The notes under the pieces: model-generated
What the model was told of the DNA's origin: nothing
Databases searched by the model: none
Seen by the model: only the letters and a program-made list of their open reading frames with translations
Source: Pseudoscleropodium purum
Lineage: Eukaryota; Streptophyta; Bryopsida; Hypnales; Brachytheciaceae
Direction: 5' to 3'
Length of the DNA: 64,000 nt
Assembly (NCBI GenBank): GCA_963969395.1
Contig: OZ017799.1
Span: 1,056,501 to 1,120,500 of the forward strand
Shown here: piece by piece, positions 12,750 to 24,639 of the stretch
Numbering within the stretch: the first letter of the stretch is position 1
How the letters are laid out: each line of letters opens with the position of its first letter
Program-made: the position numbers and the translations under genes

Positions 12750-13215
12750 GACTCTGCAAATTTATGTGCATAGGGCACTCAGATGTGTCATGGCATGTCT
12801 TCAATTACCCCTGGAATATCCCCAAAGTGGATGTGCCTTGTTTAAATGGCCGGAATGAAACAACCCCTCGCTCGTCCCTGATTTGTCACACGGAATAAAA
12901 TTTGCAAATTCATGTGCATATAGCACTTAGGTGTATCATGCCACGATATTTTTCAATTAACCCTGAATATTCAAAAAGTGCATGTGCCTTTTTCAAACGG
13001 CTAGGGTGAACCAACCCTTTACTTGTCCCAATGAAAAACACCAAAAAAAATTATTTGACACCCATAATAAAATTTGCAAATTTGCAAATTCATTTGCATA
13101 CAACACCTAGGTGTATCATGGCATGTTTTCAATTAATCCTGAATATTCAAAAAGTGGACTTGCCTTCTTTAAACGGCTAGGGTGAACTCACCTCCTCGCT
13201 TGTCCCAAGGGACAA
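12750..13215 (+). repeat. ~150-176-bp tandem repeat, three copies
   Basis: Three tandem units share the order GCAAATT..TGTGCATA, GTGTATCATGCC, CAATTAACCCTGAATATTC, GTGCCTT and a TTGTCCC block. The GTGCCTT/TTGCCTT anchor falls near 12833, 12984 and 13160, so spacing is 151 then 176 bp. The units differ in length by small insertions around AAATTTGCAAATT. Confidence 0.75.
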
Positions 13216-13572
13216 TGCTAGAAAAAAATTATTTGCCATATATGATAAAATTTGCAAATTTGGAATTTGTATTTGGAATCAGAGGCCCTACATTTGTAAG
13301 GGATAGTGCAGAAAATAGTTTAATCAAGCACAAAGTACCAAGGGGTCTTTTTTTTACATGCACCTCTGGAATGACTTTGAGGGGATTAGTGAGGAGGTTA
13401 CTTCACTCCAATTGTTTGAAATGGTCTGGAACTTTCAAAATGTTAATTTTTTTAATTAGATTTTAAATTAGAAATATAAAGCCCTAGAAAATTATATTTC
13501 TACTCATTTTCAAAATCGTGAAAAAACTCAAAGCTTCGATGAATAATTGCAATTGAAAGTTCAATCAATTAA

Positions 13573-14388
13573 CCCCTAAAGTTTGATGACTATATTTTCA
13601 CCGAACATGTTCAAAAATTGTCATTTTTTGTACAAGTATTAAATTTTTGAAAAAAGAACTTTTTTGACACATGTAACCATAGAATCTTGTAATATACCAA
13701 CTTGAGAACATGCAGTAAGAATTTCAGAAATTTCAACCGCATGGATTGCAAGATATAAGCATTCAAGTTCACTGAAATCATTTTTTTGGCCTTGTAGAAA
13801 AAAAGACAACTGCACTTCATAAGCTTAGTTTTCTATGAAAAAATGTCCAAAATGGTGGTGCTTCTTTGGATTCTTTTTCTAAAAAAATAGGCCACAGGCT
13901 TAAGAAAATTTAATCATTTGCAATTGTACAATCTACACCCTAGGATATTATATTTTTTCCAAAAATACTTTGAAAAACAAATAAGGTAAAGGACTTCAAA
14001 GTTTATTTTAGAGTAGATAATCTATAACTATCTACAAATAAAAAAATCCTCATAACTTTTGACTAATTGATTAAAACAGAACAATTTAAGGCTTTATATA
14101 TATACATATATATATAATTTTAGAAAATCAATTTCAAATTTTTGTTTTTGGAAAAAGTGATTTTTTTTACTTGCCTAGACTCTTGATTTACAAAAAAGGA
14201 ACATATTAGGCCATAATTTTTATTCATATTTTCAAATGTCATGAAATTTATTACACATGAAAGATATTCCCCATCCCTATCTCCTATAAAAATTTGAGTC
14301 CAAAATATAGAAATCTCTAGTCACATGTACTTACCAAAAATCGCTTTGTAGCTAAAAAATCCATGCTAGTCCTTTACTCCTTTAGGAG
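13573..14388 (+). mobile_element. TTAA-flanked element, copy D
   Basis: A ~816-bp copy flanked by TTAA at 13569-13572 and 14389-14392. The left end is CCCCTAAAGTTTGATGAC and the right end CTCCTTTAGGAG. The right end carries a small CCTTTA duplication. Interior blocks match copies A, F and H. Non-coding. Confidence 0.8.
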
Positions 14389-14392
14389 TTAA

Positions 14393-15617
14393 TATCCAAA
14401 TAACATAAAATTTGTATGTATTGTTTTTCATTCTATCCTTCATTTCTAGTAAATTATTCTAATACATATCAATTAGTATACATACATACAGATATACAAA
14501 CATACATACAAATGTACATATTATACTTTTAAAAATCATAATAATTTGTTTTTTGCATGAAAATTTCTGAAAGAATTCAACATTTATAGAAAAAGAATAT
14601 CCATTTAAATATGAAAATTATAAAAAAGATTGTCAATCAACCTTATAAAGGCTAAATTTAGCATGATAGTAATGATTTGAATGAAGGTCATTATCAATGA
14701 TTTTTTTTGGTGTAAAAAACAAAACAATTGTTTGAAATTTTTCAATACTATTCTTTATAGCTATTATATCTTAGAGAATATTCAAATTATTTGTTTTATT
14801 TGTTTATATTTATGAATATATTTTCACTGATTATTAAAAAAGAATTATACTATGAAACTAATATAGATTTTTCAGATTGATAATACCACATACAGTAGAC
14901 TCATAATGCAAAGATACTAAATTAGAAGCCAAATATAATTTGAAAGGCTTTTTTGAGCTCAGAAAGAAGTTTAACCACTTAAAATCAACAATAGAACTAG
15001 TCTTCTACAAATTAACTACAGTGCATATAATGAATTTTTGAAGAGTCTTGCCACCCATAGAAGATGTCAAAAACATCCTACTAAAATTGCCAAGTTTGTA
15101 AAGATCTTCAAAGAGAAAAAAAAAAGTATGAATAGGATTTTTTGTACTAAGGTGGAGGCACCAATAATTGATCATTTAAGCAATTTGGGAGTAGATTTTG
15201 TGTAGTATCAATAGGTAGATATTTTTCCATATAGAAAAATAAGAAATACGAAAATTATTAAATTATTAAATTTACATTTCAAAATTTGAAATTACAAAGC
15301 ATTTCAGGAAGCAAAAGTATTCTTCATTCTTAAACAATATCGAGAGTCTTCCAATTTTGATCATACAAGACAATACTTTCTTACTCACTATTTTATGGAA
15401 TAAGGTATGACCTTATTAGTTTCAACCTTGGAAGGGACAAAAAAATCAAATTTCAAGCTTGAAAATTGGCTAAGGTTGGAAATAGCACACCCTCTTGGTT
15501 GGGTACTAGGTTTGATTGGTTATTAATGCCTCTACCTTAAGCTTGTATTAGAGAAGCTAGATTTATTTAATTCTGTTGGAATATTTTTCTTATTCCAAGT
15601 TTGGAGTAATACATTAG
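14393..15617. other. AT-rich intergenic DNA, nothing recognised
   Basis: Simple-sequence patches (ATACATACA-type at ~14480-14520 and poly-A at ~15115) but no gene, RNA or repeat boundary that I can support. Confidence 0.5.
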
Positions 15618-15908
15618 GAAAAATCTGAGCCCTACGGAGGGCTTTTAAGAAATTTGTTTTTGCCCCCCGGCATTGTAGTTATAGGAAAATAAAAAAATAA
15701 AAAAATATAAAAAAATGTAAAAAATGTAAAAAATAAATAAATATGAAAAAAATATGAAAAATTGATGCGGTGCTGACGTGTCACAAGTAGTGCCACATCA
15801 GCAGCATTCTTAAAAAAATAAAAAACTGTAGAATTCCTCTCTATTTGCACTGGGGTAGTTGCGGGCATCTCCAAACTTGAGGTCCTCCTGAGGCCTGAAA
15901 TTTTTTGT
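15618..15908. mobile_element. Foldback/MITE-like element with central TGCTGACGTG hairpin
   Basis: The ends are imperfect inverted repeats of ~30 bp: AAAAATCTGAGCCCTACGG at the left and, read on the minus strand, AAAAATTTCAGGCCTCAGG at the right. In the middle, TGCTGACGTGTCAC pairs with GTGCCACATCAGCA across a 5-nt loop. The left interior is almost pure A/T. No coding capacity and no clear target duplication. Confidence 0.5.
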
Positions 15909-16794
15909 AATGACTATAGAACAAACTCATTTGAAATTGGGCCCACCTATTGTTTGTCTACATACTTGACAATTATGCAATAAAAAAAGATGCACTAAGA
16001 TGAGTTCTATTGTATCAGGTAAGATTTTGATGATCCTTTACCAAGAAATTAAGGTATCACAGGGCAAATAGAAACAACCCATTTTTCTATTACTTTCCTA
16101 TAACATCAATGGTAAATGCTAAGTTTGACTCACCTGGAAGAGGAATAACTGAACCTTCTATAGTGTACAAACACTACAAATTAGATAATGTTTGAGAACA
16201 TTATGGGACGTAATGCCAAGTCTAATAGTTCATCATAAATGTCCTTGTCTATACTTTTTGCAAACCTTCGGTAGAAAGTATAGAAAGAAGGCATGCGTTA
16301 TGATGGTTATAATGCATTTCTGACTATTCAATGGAATGTTGACAAATGTGCCTTGAAAGCTGAACTTGGCATTATGTAAGTTACCTTCGATCGTGGCATG
16401 AATTCATAGAGAAAAGATCCATGGAGGAAAAATCAGGAAGGTCGAGAAGGAAGGACCCGGCTGCCTTGCAGTACGTGACTGTGAAGGACGATTCATGGCC
16501 GTCCTGGAGCAAGCTTGAGTTCCAGACGGAACCTCTGAAAGTTTGGCTCATCATTCATGTTACGAGAAGCTTGTTTGCAAAATTCCAATTTCAACTCTGA
16601 ATCCAATCCTGGCGAGAGAGAAGATTCATTGTCTTTGACATTGCAGGCGTCAATTGCAAGAATTGAAGCTAGTCAGAGATCAACCCGTACATAAACTTGT
16701 ACGAAGTGAATCCGTTGATTTTCTATTGAATTTCAGTGCATGTACGTGTGCATTGGGCTTGCAGTGCAGAGCAGGACAGTAGAGATTGTAGAAC
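15909..16794 (+). promoter_or_regulatory. Upstream region of the lectin receptor kinase
   Basis: Base composition changes from AT-rich to about even at ~16400, which suggests that 16400-16794 is the core promoter and 5' leader of the gene starting at 16795. No unambiguous TATA box was seen. TGCAG just before the start could be an acceptor of a leader intron, but there is no evidence that it is used. Confidence 0.35.
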
Positions 16795-19113
16795 ATGAAC
16801 CTCTTCTGCTTTCTCTTGTTCGTGTTGCTTCGCTCAGTTGCTGGTGACGACACGCGACTCGCCTTCCATTCCTTTCCCTCTGAAGATGATAACATCCTAG
16901 CTCTCGGAGATGCTGCACACAATGGCGCCAATCGATCCTACATCATGAACGAGCGCGCCACGCAGTCGCGAGGGTCTTGTGGAGCGTTGTTCTACGAGGA
17001 GAAGGTGCGCATTCAGGATGTCGCAACGGGGAGAGTTGCTTCGTTCAGCACCTCATTCTCATTCACCTTCAAATCTCTTGGGTTACCTCGGGATAACAGC
17101 AGTTCGAATTCTCCCAGAGACAAGGACCACAGCGGAATCGCCTTCAGTTTCACCAGGAGCATGACGCGTGCTCAGCTGCGAGCCCTCATGTCCGAAATAG
17201 GAAGCGCTGGTGCATGCAGGAGTGCTCTGCATCCAAGTGACCCAAACCATAGGTACACTATGTCAGGCTTCCTGATCGTTTTTGCCAAGGGGAAGTACGA
17301 ATCAACTACATCCGAAGACGCCAGAATCAGCTACATCAGGGTCTCAAAAAACCATGACTACGAGTATGACATCGCAGCATACACGCACAACCTCTGTGGC
17401 AACGACACCTACTGCTCGTATTTCTCCGACGGGAAAACCTTCACTGCTTGGATTGATTTCAACAGCTCAGCTCGGACACTCGAAGTGCGGCTTGCGACTG
17501 GGTCCAACCCCAGCGTGAAGCAGCACCTGAAACCTCGGCTGCGCATTCCCCATTACAAATTCCCCGAAATGCTTGGAGACGAAGTGATCCCCACGTTTGG
17601 GGGAAGCTCCGATGTCCAACACGTCGAAGCGCATGAGCTCTTGTCCTGGGAATTCTTCAGTAGTGAGATTGCAAACGTTCCTTCCTCCCAATCCCCAAAT
17701 CGTTTTTGGAAAGCCAGAGCGTGGGCTGGCATCAGCACAGGAGTTTTGGGATCGGTTGTGGCAGCTGCAGTCGTGATTCTCTGGTGCGCCTCCCGCCTTG
17801 CGAGCCCATCCAGAAGTTGCCGCTACACACCAATGGGCCTTGGCGCAAGCCCACATGCGTTCTCGTATGCAGAGCTCCGGAAGGCCACTCACAACTTCGA
17901 TGAAAGGAATTTGCTCGGCACCGGCGGATCGGGGTCGGTCTACAAAGGCTTCTTTGAAGCTTCCAGTGGAACCCATTTCGTTGCCGTGAAACAGATCCAT
18001 TTCTTGGAGCCCAAGCACGCGAAGCCCAAGCAAGTGGAGTCCCTCTTTCATGCGGAAGTGGCCAGTCTCGGCCAAGTTCGGCATCGCAATGTGGTGCAGT
18101 TGCAAGGCTGGTGTCAAGAGAAAGGTCGCCTGCTCTTGGTTTACGACTTCATGCCTAATGGAAACCTCAATAAATGGCTTCACACCCATGCTAGCAATGG
18201 GCTGCAACACCAAGAGATTGTCCTCTCTTTGGACAAGCGCCACTCCATTCTTCAAGGAGTGGGTGCAGCTCTTGAATACTTGCATGAGGATTGCTCAAGT
18301 TGTATTTTGCACCGAGACATCAAGTCTAGCAATGTGTTGTTGGATGCAGATTTCAATGCACACTTGGGAGACTTTGGTCTTGCCCGCTTGATGGATCACC
18401 ACAAGTTGGACAAAACGACTTTGGCTGCAGGGACTCTTGGATACATGGCTCCAGAGTTGCCATACACGGGCAAAGCAACTAAGCAATCGGATGTTTATAG
18501 TTTTGGCATTTTGGTGCTTGAAGTTGTGTGTGGAAGGCGTCCCTTGGATATGCAAGCAATAGAACCAGAGGATCTTATGTTGTTGCAGACCGTTTGGCGA
18601 GCTCATGAAGGTGGGTCTCTTCTCAATGTAGTAGATCCAAGATTGCTTCAAACTCTTCAACCTTTAAAGTTCACACCTCATCAAGAGGATGAGGATGCAA
18701 TAGGAGCTCCTCCATTACCTTTAAACTTTAACCTAGGTAGTGACAAGAATGTGCTAGGTAGCTCAATGGTTGTGGATGTAGATGTTCAAGTGCATAAAAC
18801 TATGGTTGTAGATCTCCTTCGTTTGGGCCTCTTGTGTTGCCTTCCCAATCCAAAAGCCCGGCCAACTATGGAACAAGTGAATGGAATATTGCAACAAATA
18901 AGAGGTATGGAAAATGCATCTACCTTCACCAATATATCAATGCCTTCTCTACCAACCACCAAGCCTTGGGGACTCTACCATTCATTGGAATTTTCTCAAA
19001 CTTTTGCTAGTTTGAGCTCAAATAGTCCTCCTATCTTGGAAACTCATACCAAATTGCTTACAGATAGTTCTTCATTAAAGCAAGTCTTTGGTAGTTTTCA
19101 TAAAGATGATTAA
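16795..19113 (+). CDS. L-type lectin receptor-like kinase, single exon
   Basis: A 772-residue plasma-membrane receptor kinase. Order: signal peptide 1-17; legume-lectin-like domain ~22-275 (blocks GALFYEEKVRIQD, ASFSTSFSFTF and SGIAFSF are typical); transmembrane helix ~311-332; serine/threonine kinase ~360-700; C-terminal tail. Kinase residues: glycine loop GTGGSGSVYKG from Gly375, Lys399 in VAVK, likely alpha-C Glu421, HRD 506-508, DFG 526-528, then GTLGYMAPE. This is an intact RD kinase, so catalysis is expected. The family senses extracellular cues, often in defence. The lectin domain is divergent: where plant lectins carry EFDT and NHVGI metal/sugar-site residues this protein has VFAKGKYE and no matching Asn/Asp set, so carbohydrate binding is doubtful. 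An acidic/hydrophobic insert (~617-665) sits before the last kinase helix. The first ~1.5 kb is GC-rich and the last ~0.7 kb AT-rich. The start is the first ATG before a hydrophobic signal. Confidence 0.95.
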   Translation: MNLFCFLLFVLLRSVAGDDTRLAFHSFPSEDDNILALGDAAHNGANRSYIMNERATQSRGSCGALFYEEKVRIQDVATGRVASFSTSFSFTFKSLGLPRDNSSSNSPRDKDHSGIAFSFTRSMTRAQLRALMSEIGSAGACRSALHPSDPNHRYTMSGFLIVFAKGKYESTTSEDARISYIRVSKNHDYEYDIAAYTHNLCGNDTYCSYFSDGKTFTAWIDFNSSARTLEVRLATGSNPSVKQHLKPRLRIPHYKFPEMLGDEVIPTFGGSSDVQHVEAHELLSWEFFSSEIANVPSSQSPNRFWKARAWAGISTGVLGSVVAAAVVILWCASRLASPSRSCRYTPMGLGASPHAFSYAELRKATHNFDERNLLGTGGSGSVYKGFFEASSGTHFVAVKQIHFLEPKHAKPKQVESLFHAEVASLGQVRHRNVVQLQGWCQEKGRLLLVYDFMPNGNLNKWLHTHASNGLQHQEIVLSLDKRHSILQGVGAALEYLHEDCSSCILHRDIKSSNVLLDADFNAHLGDFGLARLMDHHKLDKTTLAAGTLGYMAPELPYTGKATKQSDVYSFGILVLEVVCGRRPLDMQAIEPEDLMLLQTVWRAHEGGSLLNVVDPRLLQTLQPLKFTPHQEDEDAIGAPPLPLNFNLGSDKNVLGSSMVVDVDVQVHKTMVVDLLRLGLLCCLPNPKARPTMEQVNGILQQIRGMENASTFTNISMPSLPTTKPWGLYHSLEFSQTFASLSSNSPPILETHTKLLTDSSSLKQVFGSFHKDD

Positions 19114-22100
19114 ATATTTTTTAGATTTATTTTTGCATTGAAACTATTGAAGTTTTTATTGATTAGACCCTAGATTATCATGTGTATGGTTTGAGACAAA
19201 TGGAATTGTAAATATATCAAATACTAAGTGTAATTGCATAATGTATCATACTTGGATAGCATGTTTAGCACTTTGGTAGTGAATTATTTGTAAAAGTCTA
19301 AAAATTAAGATCTACCACTTTAAAATAAAATTCATACAAATTTGGCATTTAAACAAAAAAAATTATATTAGGCAACTAACCTATAATAACTTTATCCTAA
19401 ACAAATATATATTTTAGGACCCATCTAATTAAGACTATTATTCACCTTATATATGAGACTCTCACATAGCTTTGGAAGCCACTTAATGTTCATATTGAGA
19501 TAAGAAAAACAAGATCTTTGTACTGGTAGGGTGGTAGGAGGTAAAACAACCCATGTGTTATATTCATTACAAGAAAAATGGAGCTTGAAGAGGGATGCAA
19601 AACTAGACTAGCAATGACATCACTTGGTGACTTTTTCTTTTTAAATTTTGAGAAATTAATACTTTAACCCCTCAATGTTTAGATTCTTCTCCAAAATTGG
19701 TGATTTGGAAAAAATCATTACAAACTGTACTATTTGGAAGAATATTTTGGAATTGATATACAAATAAATGTTGTAGACTTTAAATTTTATATTCCATTTA
19801 TATACTTAGATTCACCAATGTTTTTACCAAAATATTTTTATAAACTTTGAAACAAATTTTTCAAAATTCCTTCAAAATTCAATTAGAAGCAAAGTATTAT
19901 CATTTTCTAAGTAAAACTTGTTGGAATGGATTTGAAATGAGGTTTTCTTGACATGGTGCTATTTTGAAATTTTTTGTGTTTCTTGAATCTATGACTACAT
20001 TTTTGCAAACATTTTTGCAAATCCAATTTTGAACTAGAATCAATGCGATTCTAGCTTGGTCAATTACTTGGCATACTTCCTTGTTTGTAATTTTAGAAAG
20101 ATATGTACTCTTATAACACCAAATCCAACCATTAGATAGGACAAGAACTTGATAATGTATCTCTATAAATTTTGATGACTTTCATCTAATCAGAAATGAG
20201 AAAGAAACAAAAATATGAAACTGTTCATTGTCCACAAATTGAATGTTGGAGTGCTTAAAAGTTAACAATTGCAGTTCATGCTAGCCAAAATTTGACCACC
20301 TAATACTATTTTTTCTCAATTTTTCTTACAATAGTAACATAACTACTAGTTTAGATTTGGAGGCCTTTTTGAGCCTCATTTTTCTTGTATTGTAAGATTA
20401 GTAAGAGCTCAACCGCTTGTAGTTAAATCAAAAGCAGAAATTGAGTTCAAAGTAGGATTTAAGACCTCATTTAGGTAGTGTAAAATTTCTTTTTTCAAAA
20501 TATTTTGAACTAGGTTAATGTGGAGAATCAAGCTTGTTTTCATTTCCAACAATTTGTTTGATATTTCAAGCTTTAAATCAAAAGTTATGGACAAAGTTGA
20601 GAGAAGGGTTGGAAGGGATAATTTCTATGAAATTTTCAAACATCCTCTCTAAATTTTATCCATAACATTTTTGAAGAGGCTCAAAACCACAAACTAATTT
20701 TTGGATATGAAATGAAAAGGTTTAAAACCTTTTTTTAGCTCAAGGTTTTTTTTAAATATATTTTAGTGTGAAAAAATGAGGTCTAAATTTTGACTTTGAA
20801 CACAATTCTTACATTCTATAAATGAATGGTTAAACTCTCATTTTCAAATTATCCCATAGCCTTTGAGAATCCACGATGGACATTGAATTTTATTATAAAA
20901 ATGACCTCTCCACCCTTCATTCTTAGCAAATGTCAATGAAGTAATCCCTTTCAATTTTTCCATCAAAAATTTTCTTTATGGTAGATGGTCAAATGAATGA
21001 AATGATAGATTTATATCTAACTCAATGAATTTTGAAAGGATTTTCTTCATTTTTGGTAATCCGTCTTTAGATTTATTTGTAAATTTGGTTGTCTAGTCCT
21101 TAAATTAGCTAGCAAAAGAATTGGCAATTTTGATTTTGAAATAATTAATGCCAAACCTACTCTCTAAGTACAAAAATCTTGATTGTAGAGTCAAAGATGA
21201 TCAAATCAACATATTTGTTGTTGTGGGCCTAAAACTTGAAGTACCAATATGAAACATAATTTGATAAAGCCTATGGCTTAATAAGATGCATAGGAATTGA
21301 ACTTAGATTAGCATACACACAATTATAAGCATTTGGTACCACTCCTTGCAAATGTACTCTAATTCGAAAAAATGATTGACCACCTAAAAAATAGACGTAT
21401 CAAAATATAAAGGTTACTATTTATTGGTTATGAGTCCATATCATGGAGTCTACTTCCAAAAGTAGATATTAAGGATAGCACCTGTTACATACCTAAGTAT
21501 TTATAGCTTAAGGTAAAAATACCTAAAACCATCAAAATAAGCAATTCAATATAGTTGAAGGCACCTTTTTCAAGAATTAACATTTTTGCGGTATTAATAA
21601 TAATAAATTACGAATCTTCATAAATAAAATAATTCTTTTGGACAAGACTTGTAGTTACCTATAAACTTTCAAAACAAAAGTTTCCTTGGACTTTGAAATT
21701 GTCTTTTACAATGACAATGATGAACAAAATTGGATACAAATTTGAAACATTTTCATTCAAACAATCAATCTATAAACGTCCATGGACAAAGTCCAAAAAT
21801 AAATATATGAAAGTTGTAGTTTGCAACATACTACACGTTACCATGGCAATTTGAAGAAAAAATCAATTGTGATTTGAAAGAAAATTAATTTCAAAGTTAG
21901 CCATGTCTACATAATTCAAATCTTGTTCAACATGATTTGGAATACTTTATCTTTTGTCAATTTTTTTTGAAAACTCTAAAAAAAACTTTTTGTGCCTTGT
22001 TATGTTGGTATACATCATTTCAAATTGTTGTATATAAAAATTGGAAGAAATTGACATTTATAGAATTTAAAATATCAACAATTTGACAAACATGCAAATG

Positions 22101-24001
22101 ATGTTGGTTCTCACAATATTTGAATTCCTTTTGGATTAAGAGCATGAAATAGCATTTGTCATTATAGAGAGAGTATAAGTTGCAATATGGACCATTGTTA
22201 CATCTTCATGCCCTTGCATAGTTTGAAATATTCATTGAATTCCCTCTTGAATTGAACAATGTGTTCAATTTGTATTTCATAGTTGTATAATGTGTTTATA
22301 GGTTCAATTTTTTTGTCCTAAGACTAGATTTTATGATGTATAGAATTGATTCAACAAACCAAAAATAAAGAATTTTTTTTTATCATTGTCATCATTATCA
22401 AAAAGTTGAAAATTGACAAAAATTACAGTGACCTTGATAAAATTGGTAAATAGACAAGGTCATTAGGAAGAGATTTTAGAGCCCAAGTGACATTTTCTAG
22501 TTCATTTTTCACGATGAGTCTCCTTGCGTTGGAGGTTTTCTAATATGGAGAGCTCTTAAGGTAAACTAGCCCACGATAGGTCAACTCCCTAATACAAACA
22601 TCTATCAAACAACCCATTACAATTTTTCATCAATCTATGTCAAGTTTTTTCTAATTAATGTAAACAAGAATTTGTTAAGTAGGTTAATGATTGAAATCAA
22701 TGTTTTGTGTGATGGTGATGGAGATGTTAGAGACTATTTTAGGAACTTGCACTTTTTTAGTGTAATTCATTATATGAACTACCTTTTATTATTTTTGTAT
22801 GTCATGTCCATGTTAAAAAATGTTTCAACCATGTTAGAAAATATTATAACTGCATTAGGTGGTTTGATGACTACCATGGATATAGTTATTGATGGCTTAA
22901 GAGGTAGTCTAGAGACTGTTTTGAGCCATTCATCCAGTTCACTTCAAAAATTTGTAACAAATTCATACTTTGTCAAAAAAAAATTAAATTTGAGTTGCTC
23001 TCTCCAATTCTCATGTTTGCCTGTATATGGAAAAAAAAATTAAAAGTTTTCAAATATGTCAATAAGGCAAACCAATCAATCTGCTTGTTATAGGTTGGTT
23101 TATGTTATCAAAAGGTGAGCTTAGGGGTGGGACCGTGGGAGGATATAGGTATGGCAAGTACTTGCACTCTAAAGTTCATCTTAATCCCAAAATATCCAAG
23201 CAATCAGATATGATCAATTTGAAATTTTAGGCTCATTTTGGTATATGCAATTAAATTCATTTGATCATTTAAAAAGAAATCCAAGCAACTTTTAGAGTTA
23301 ACTATCAAAAACTTTCATTTTTCATTGAAAAACATACATGTTTGATTTTTGAGAGGTCTCCAAAGCCATATATGTCCATCAGTGGAAGAGTAAAGCTTGC
23401 TAACTTAATTATACTTCATTTCCCAACTTTGAGCTATTTCACTTGATCTAAGATCTAAAAACTTGTACTTATCCATGTGCTTTGAAAAAGGTCCCAATGG
23501 AAAGAGTTAAGTGTTTTCATGATTTTCACCATTGAAAATTATTACATGCAAGTGTTGATTTGGAGTTATTTGTGATTTTTACTTATTAAAAAATTGGATC
23601 TCAACAAGTTTAATAGCTTTTCATGTGAAATTCAGTTTTTTGAAAGTACATTTTAGTGTGCTAACACAATTTGTAGTTGTTCATGTTACCTCCAATCCCA
23701 ATAAATTTTTATGTGCAAATTTTTGAAACATTGTGGAGAAGGATAACATACTAAAAATAAAAAGTGTACATTTTTCTTGTTATGATCTCACATTTCTTAT
23801 GCAATTTTTCACTCAAAATTAGTTTGTGTACTAATAAGCAAACTCTTTGAACATCCATATGGTTAAATTTTGAAAAAAAAATAATTTGCTTTAATGAGGA
23901 TCACTATAAGCCTATGCTCTTATTCCATAGTCAAAACACACTTGAAAAGGCTTTGGCATTTAGGAATTAAGGTAATTTGCTCTTAAAGCAACCTTTTAAG
24001 A
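19114..24001. other. Long AT-rich gene desert
   Basis: No convincing gene in ~4.9 kb. The largest candidate is a 118-codon plus-strand frame at 22687-23043 with an ATG, no recognised domain and a homopolymer-rich end; I do not call it. A lone TTAACCCCTCAATG at ~19664 resembles the left end of the TTAA-flanked families, but no matching right end was found. Confidence 0.5.
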
Positions 24002-24275
24002 GTTAATTGCATTTGGAGGGAACCTACACTCCTTGAATCAATTTTTAATCAATTTTTATATGAAGAAAACTAGAATTGGCATCTAACCCAAGTTATTTCA
24101 TATGTTTTGGACCTTTGTAGAATTAGTCACAAATTTCCGAAGTTGAAATGTAGTGGTAAAAAAAAGTGACCACCTCTTAAAATGTACACTATTGGTACAT
24201 TGAAGAAAGTGTACCTCTGTGTTAGTAGTCACTTTTTAAACATGAGCACTTTTTGAGCACCCTACCTTATAAAGA
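24002..24275 (+). repeat. Dispersed repeat R4, copy 1
   Basis: About 270 bp matched in order to 28905-29185: a GAGTTAATT start, AATTGGCATC, CCCAAGTTRTTTCAT, GTCAC, CACCTCTTRAAATGTA, a TTGRTACAWTGAAGAA block and a GCACTTTTT-type end. It is too diverged to define ends or a target duplication. Confidence 0.55.
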
Positions 24276-24426
24276 GCCACAATAGAACATGTAAGTGTCC
24301 AAACTTTTGCTCCTCTAGTTGTTTCTAGAGGTACACTACCATGTTTGGATTGACGAGAAACTAGAGCTTATCAAAAGGTCTGTCAAAGGATACTATATAT
24401 TGCATTTTCACACTATTGCTTACTAA

Positions 24427-24632
24427 TGTGCTCCATGCCGTTGCCATGGTCAAAATAAAAGAAAAAATAATTTTCTAATTTTTTTGAAAATTCAATAACT
24501 TGGAAATTCAATAATTTTTACGCCTAGGTTCAAATGCCACAAACCAAAGCCGGTGCACTTCTTGCCAAAGGCTTTCCAATGTTACCAAGAATGTGATTGA
24601 TGGACTCATGGTCCTAGAAATCTCACTGTAAC
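24427..24632 (+). repeat. Dispersed repeat R5, copy 1
   Basis: About 200 bp sharing TGCCATGGTCAAAA, ATAATTTTYTAATTTTTT, CAATAACTT, GCCTAGGTT, CCAAGGCTTTCC-like and a TAACAAA end with 50725-50935, which lies just upstream of the RabGGTase beta gene. Both copies are in the same orientation. Confidence 0.6.
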
Positions 24633-24639
24633 AAAAAAA

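Noticed and set aside
17467..18285. 272-codon minus-strand frame inside the receptor kinase
   Set aside because: Antisense shadow of GC-rich coding sequence with no domain of its own.
22687..23043. 118-codon frame with ATG in the 19-24 kb desert
   Set aside because: Isolated, no domain, no splice or codon support, ends in a homopolymer stretch.
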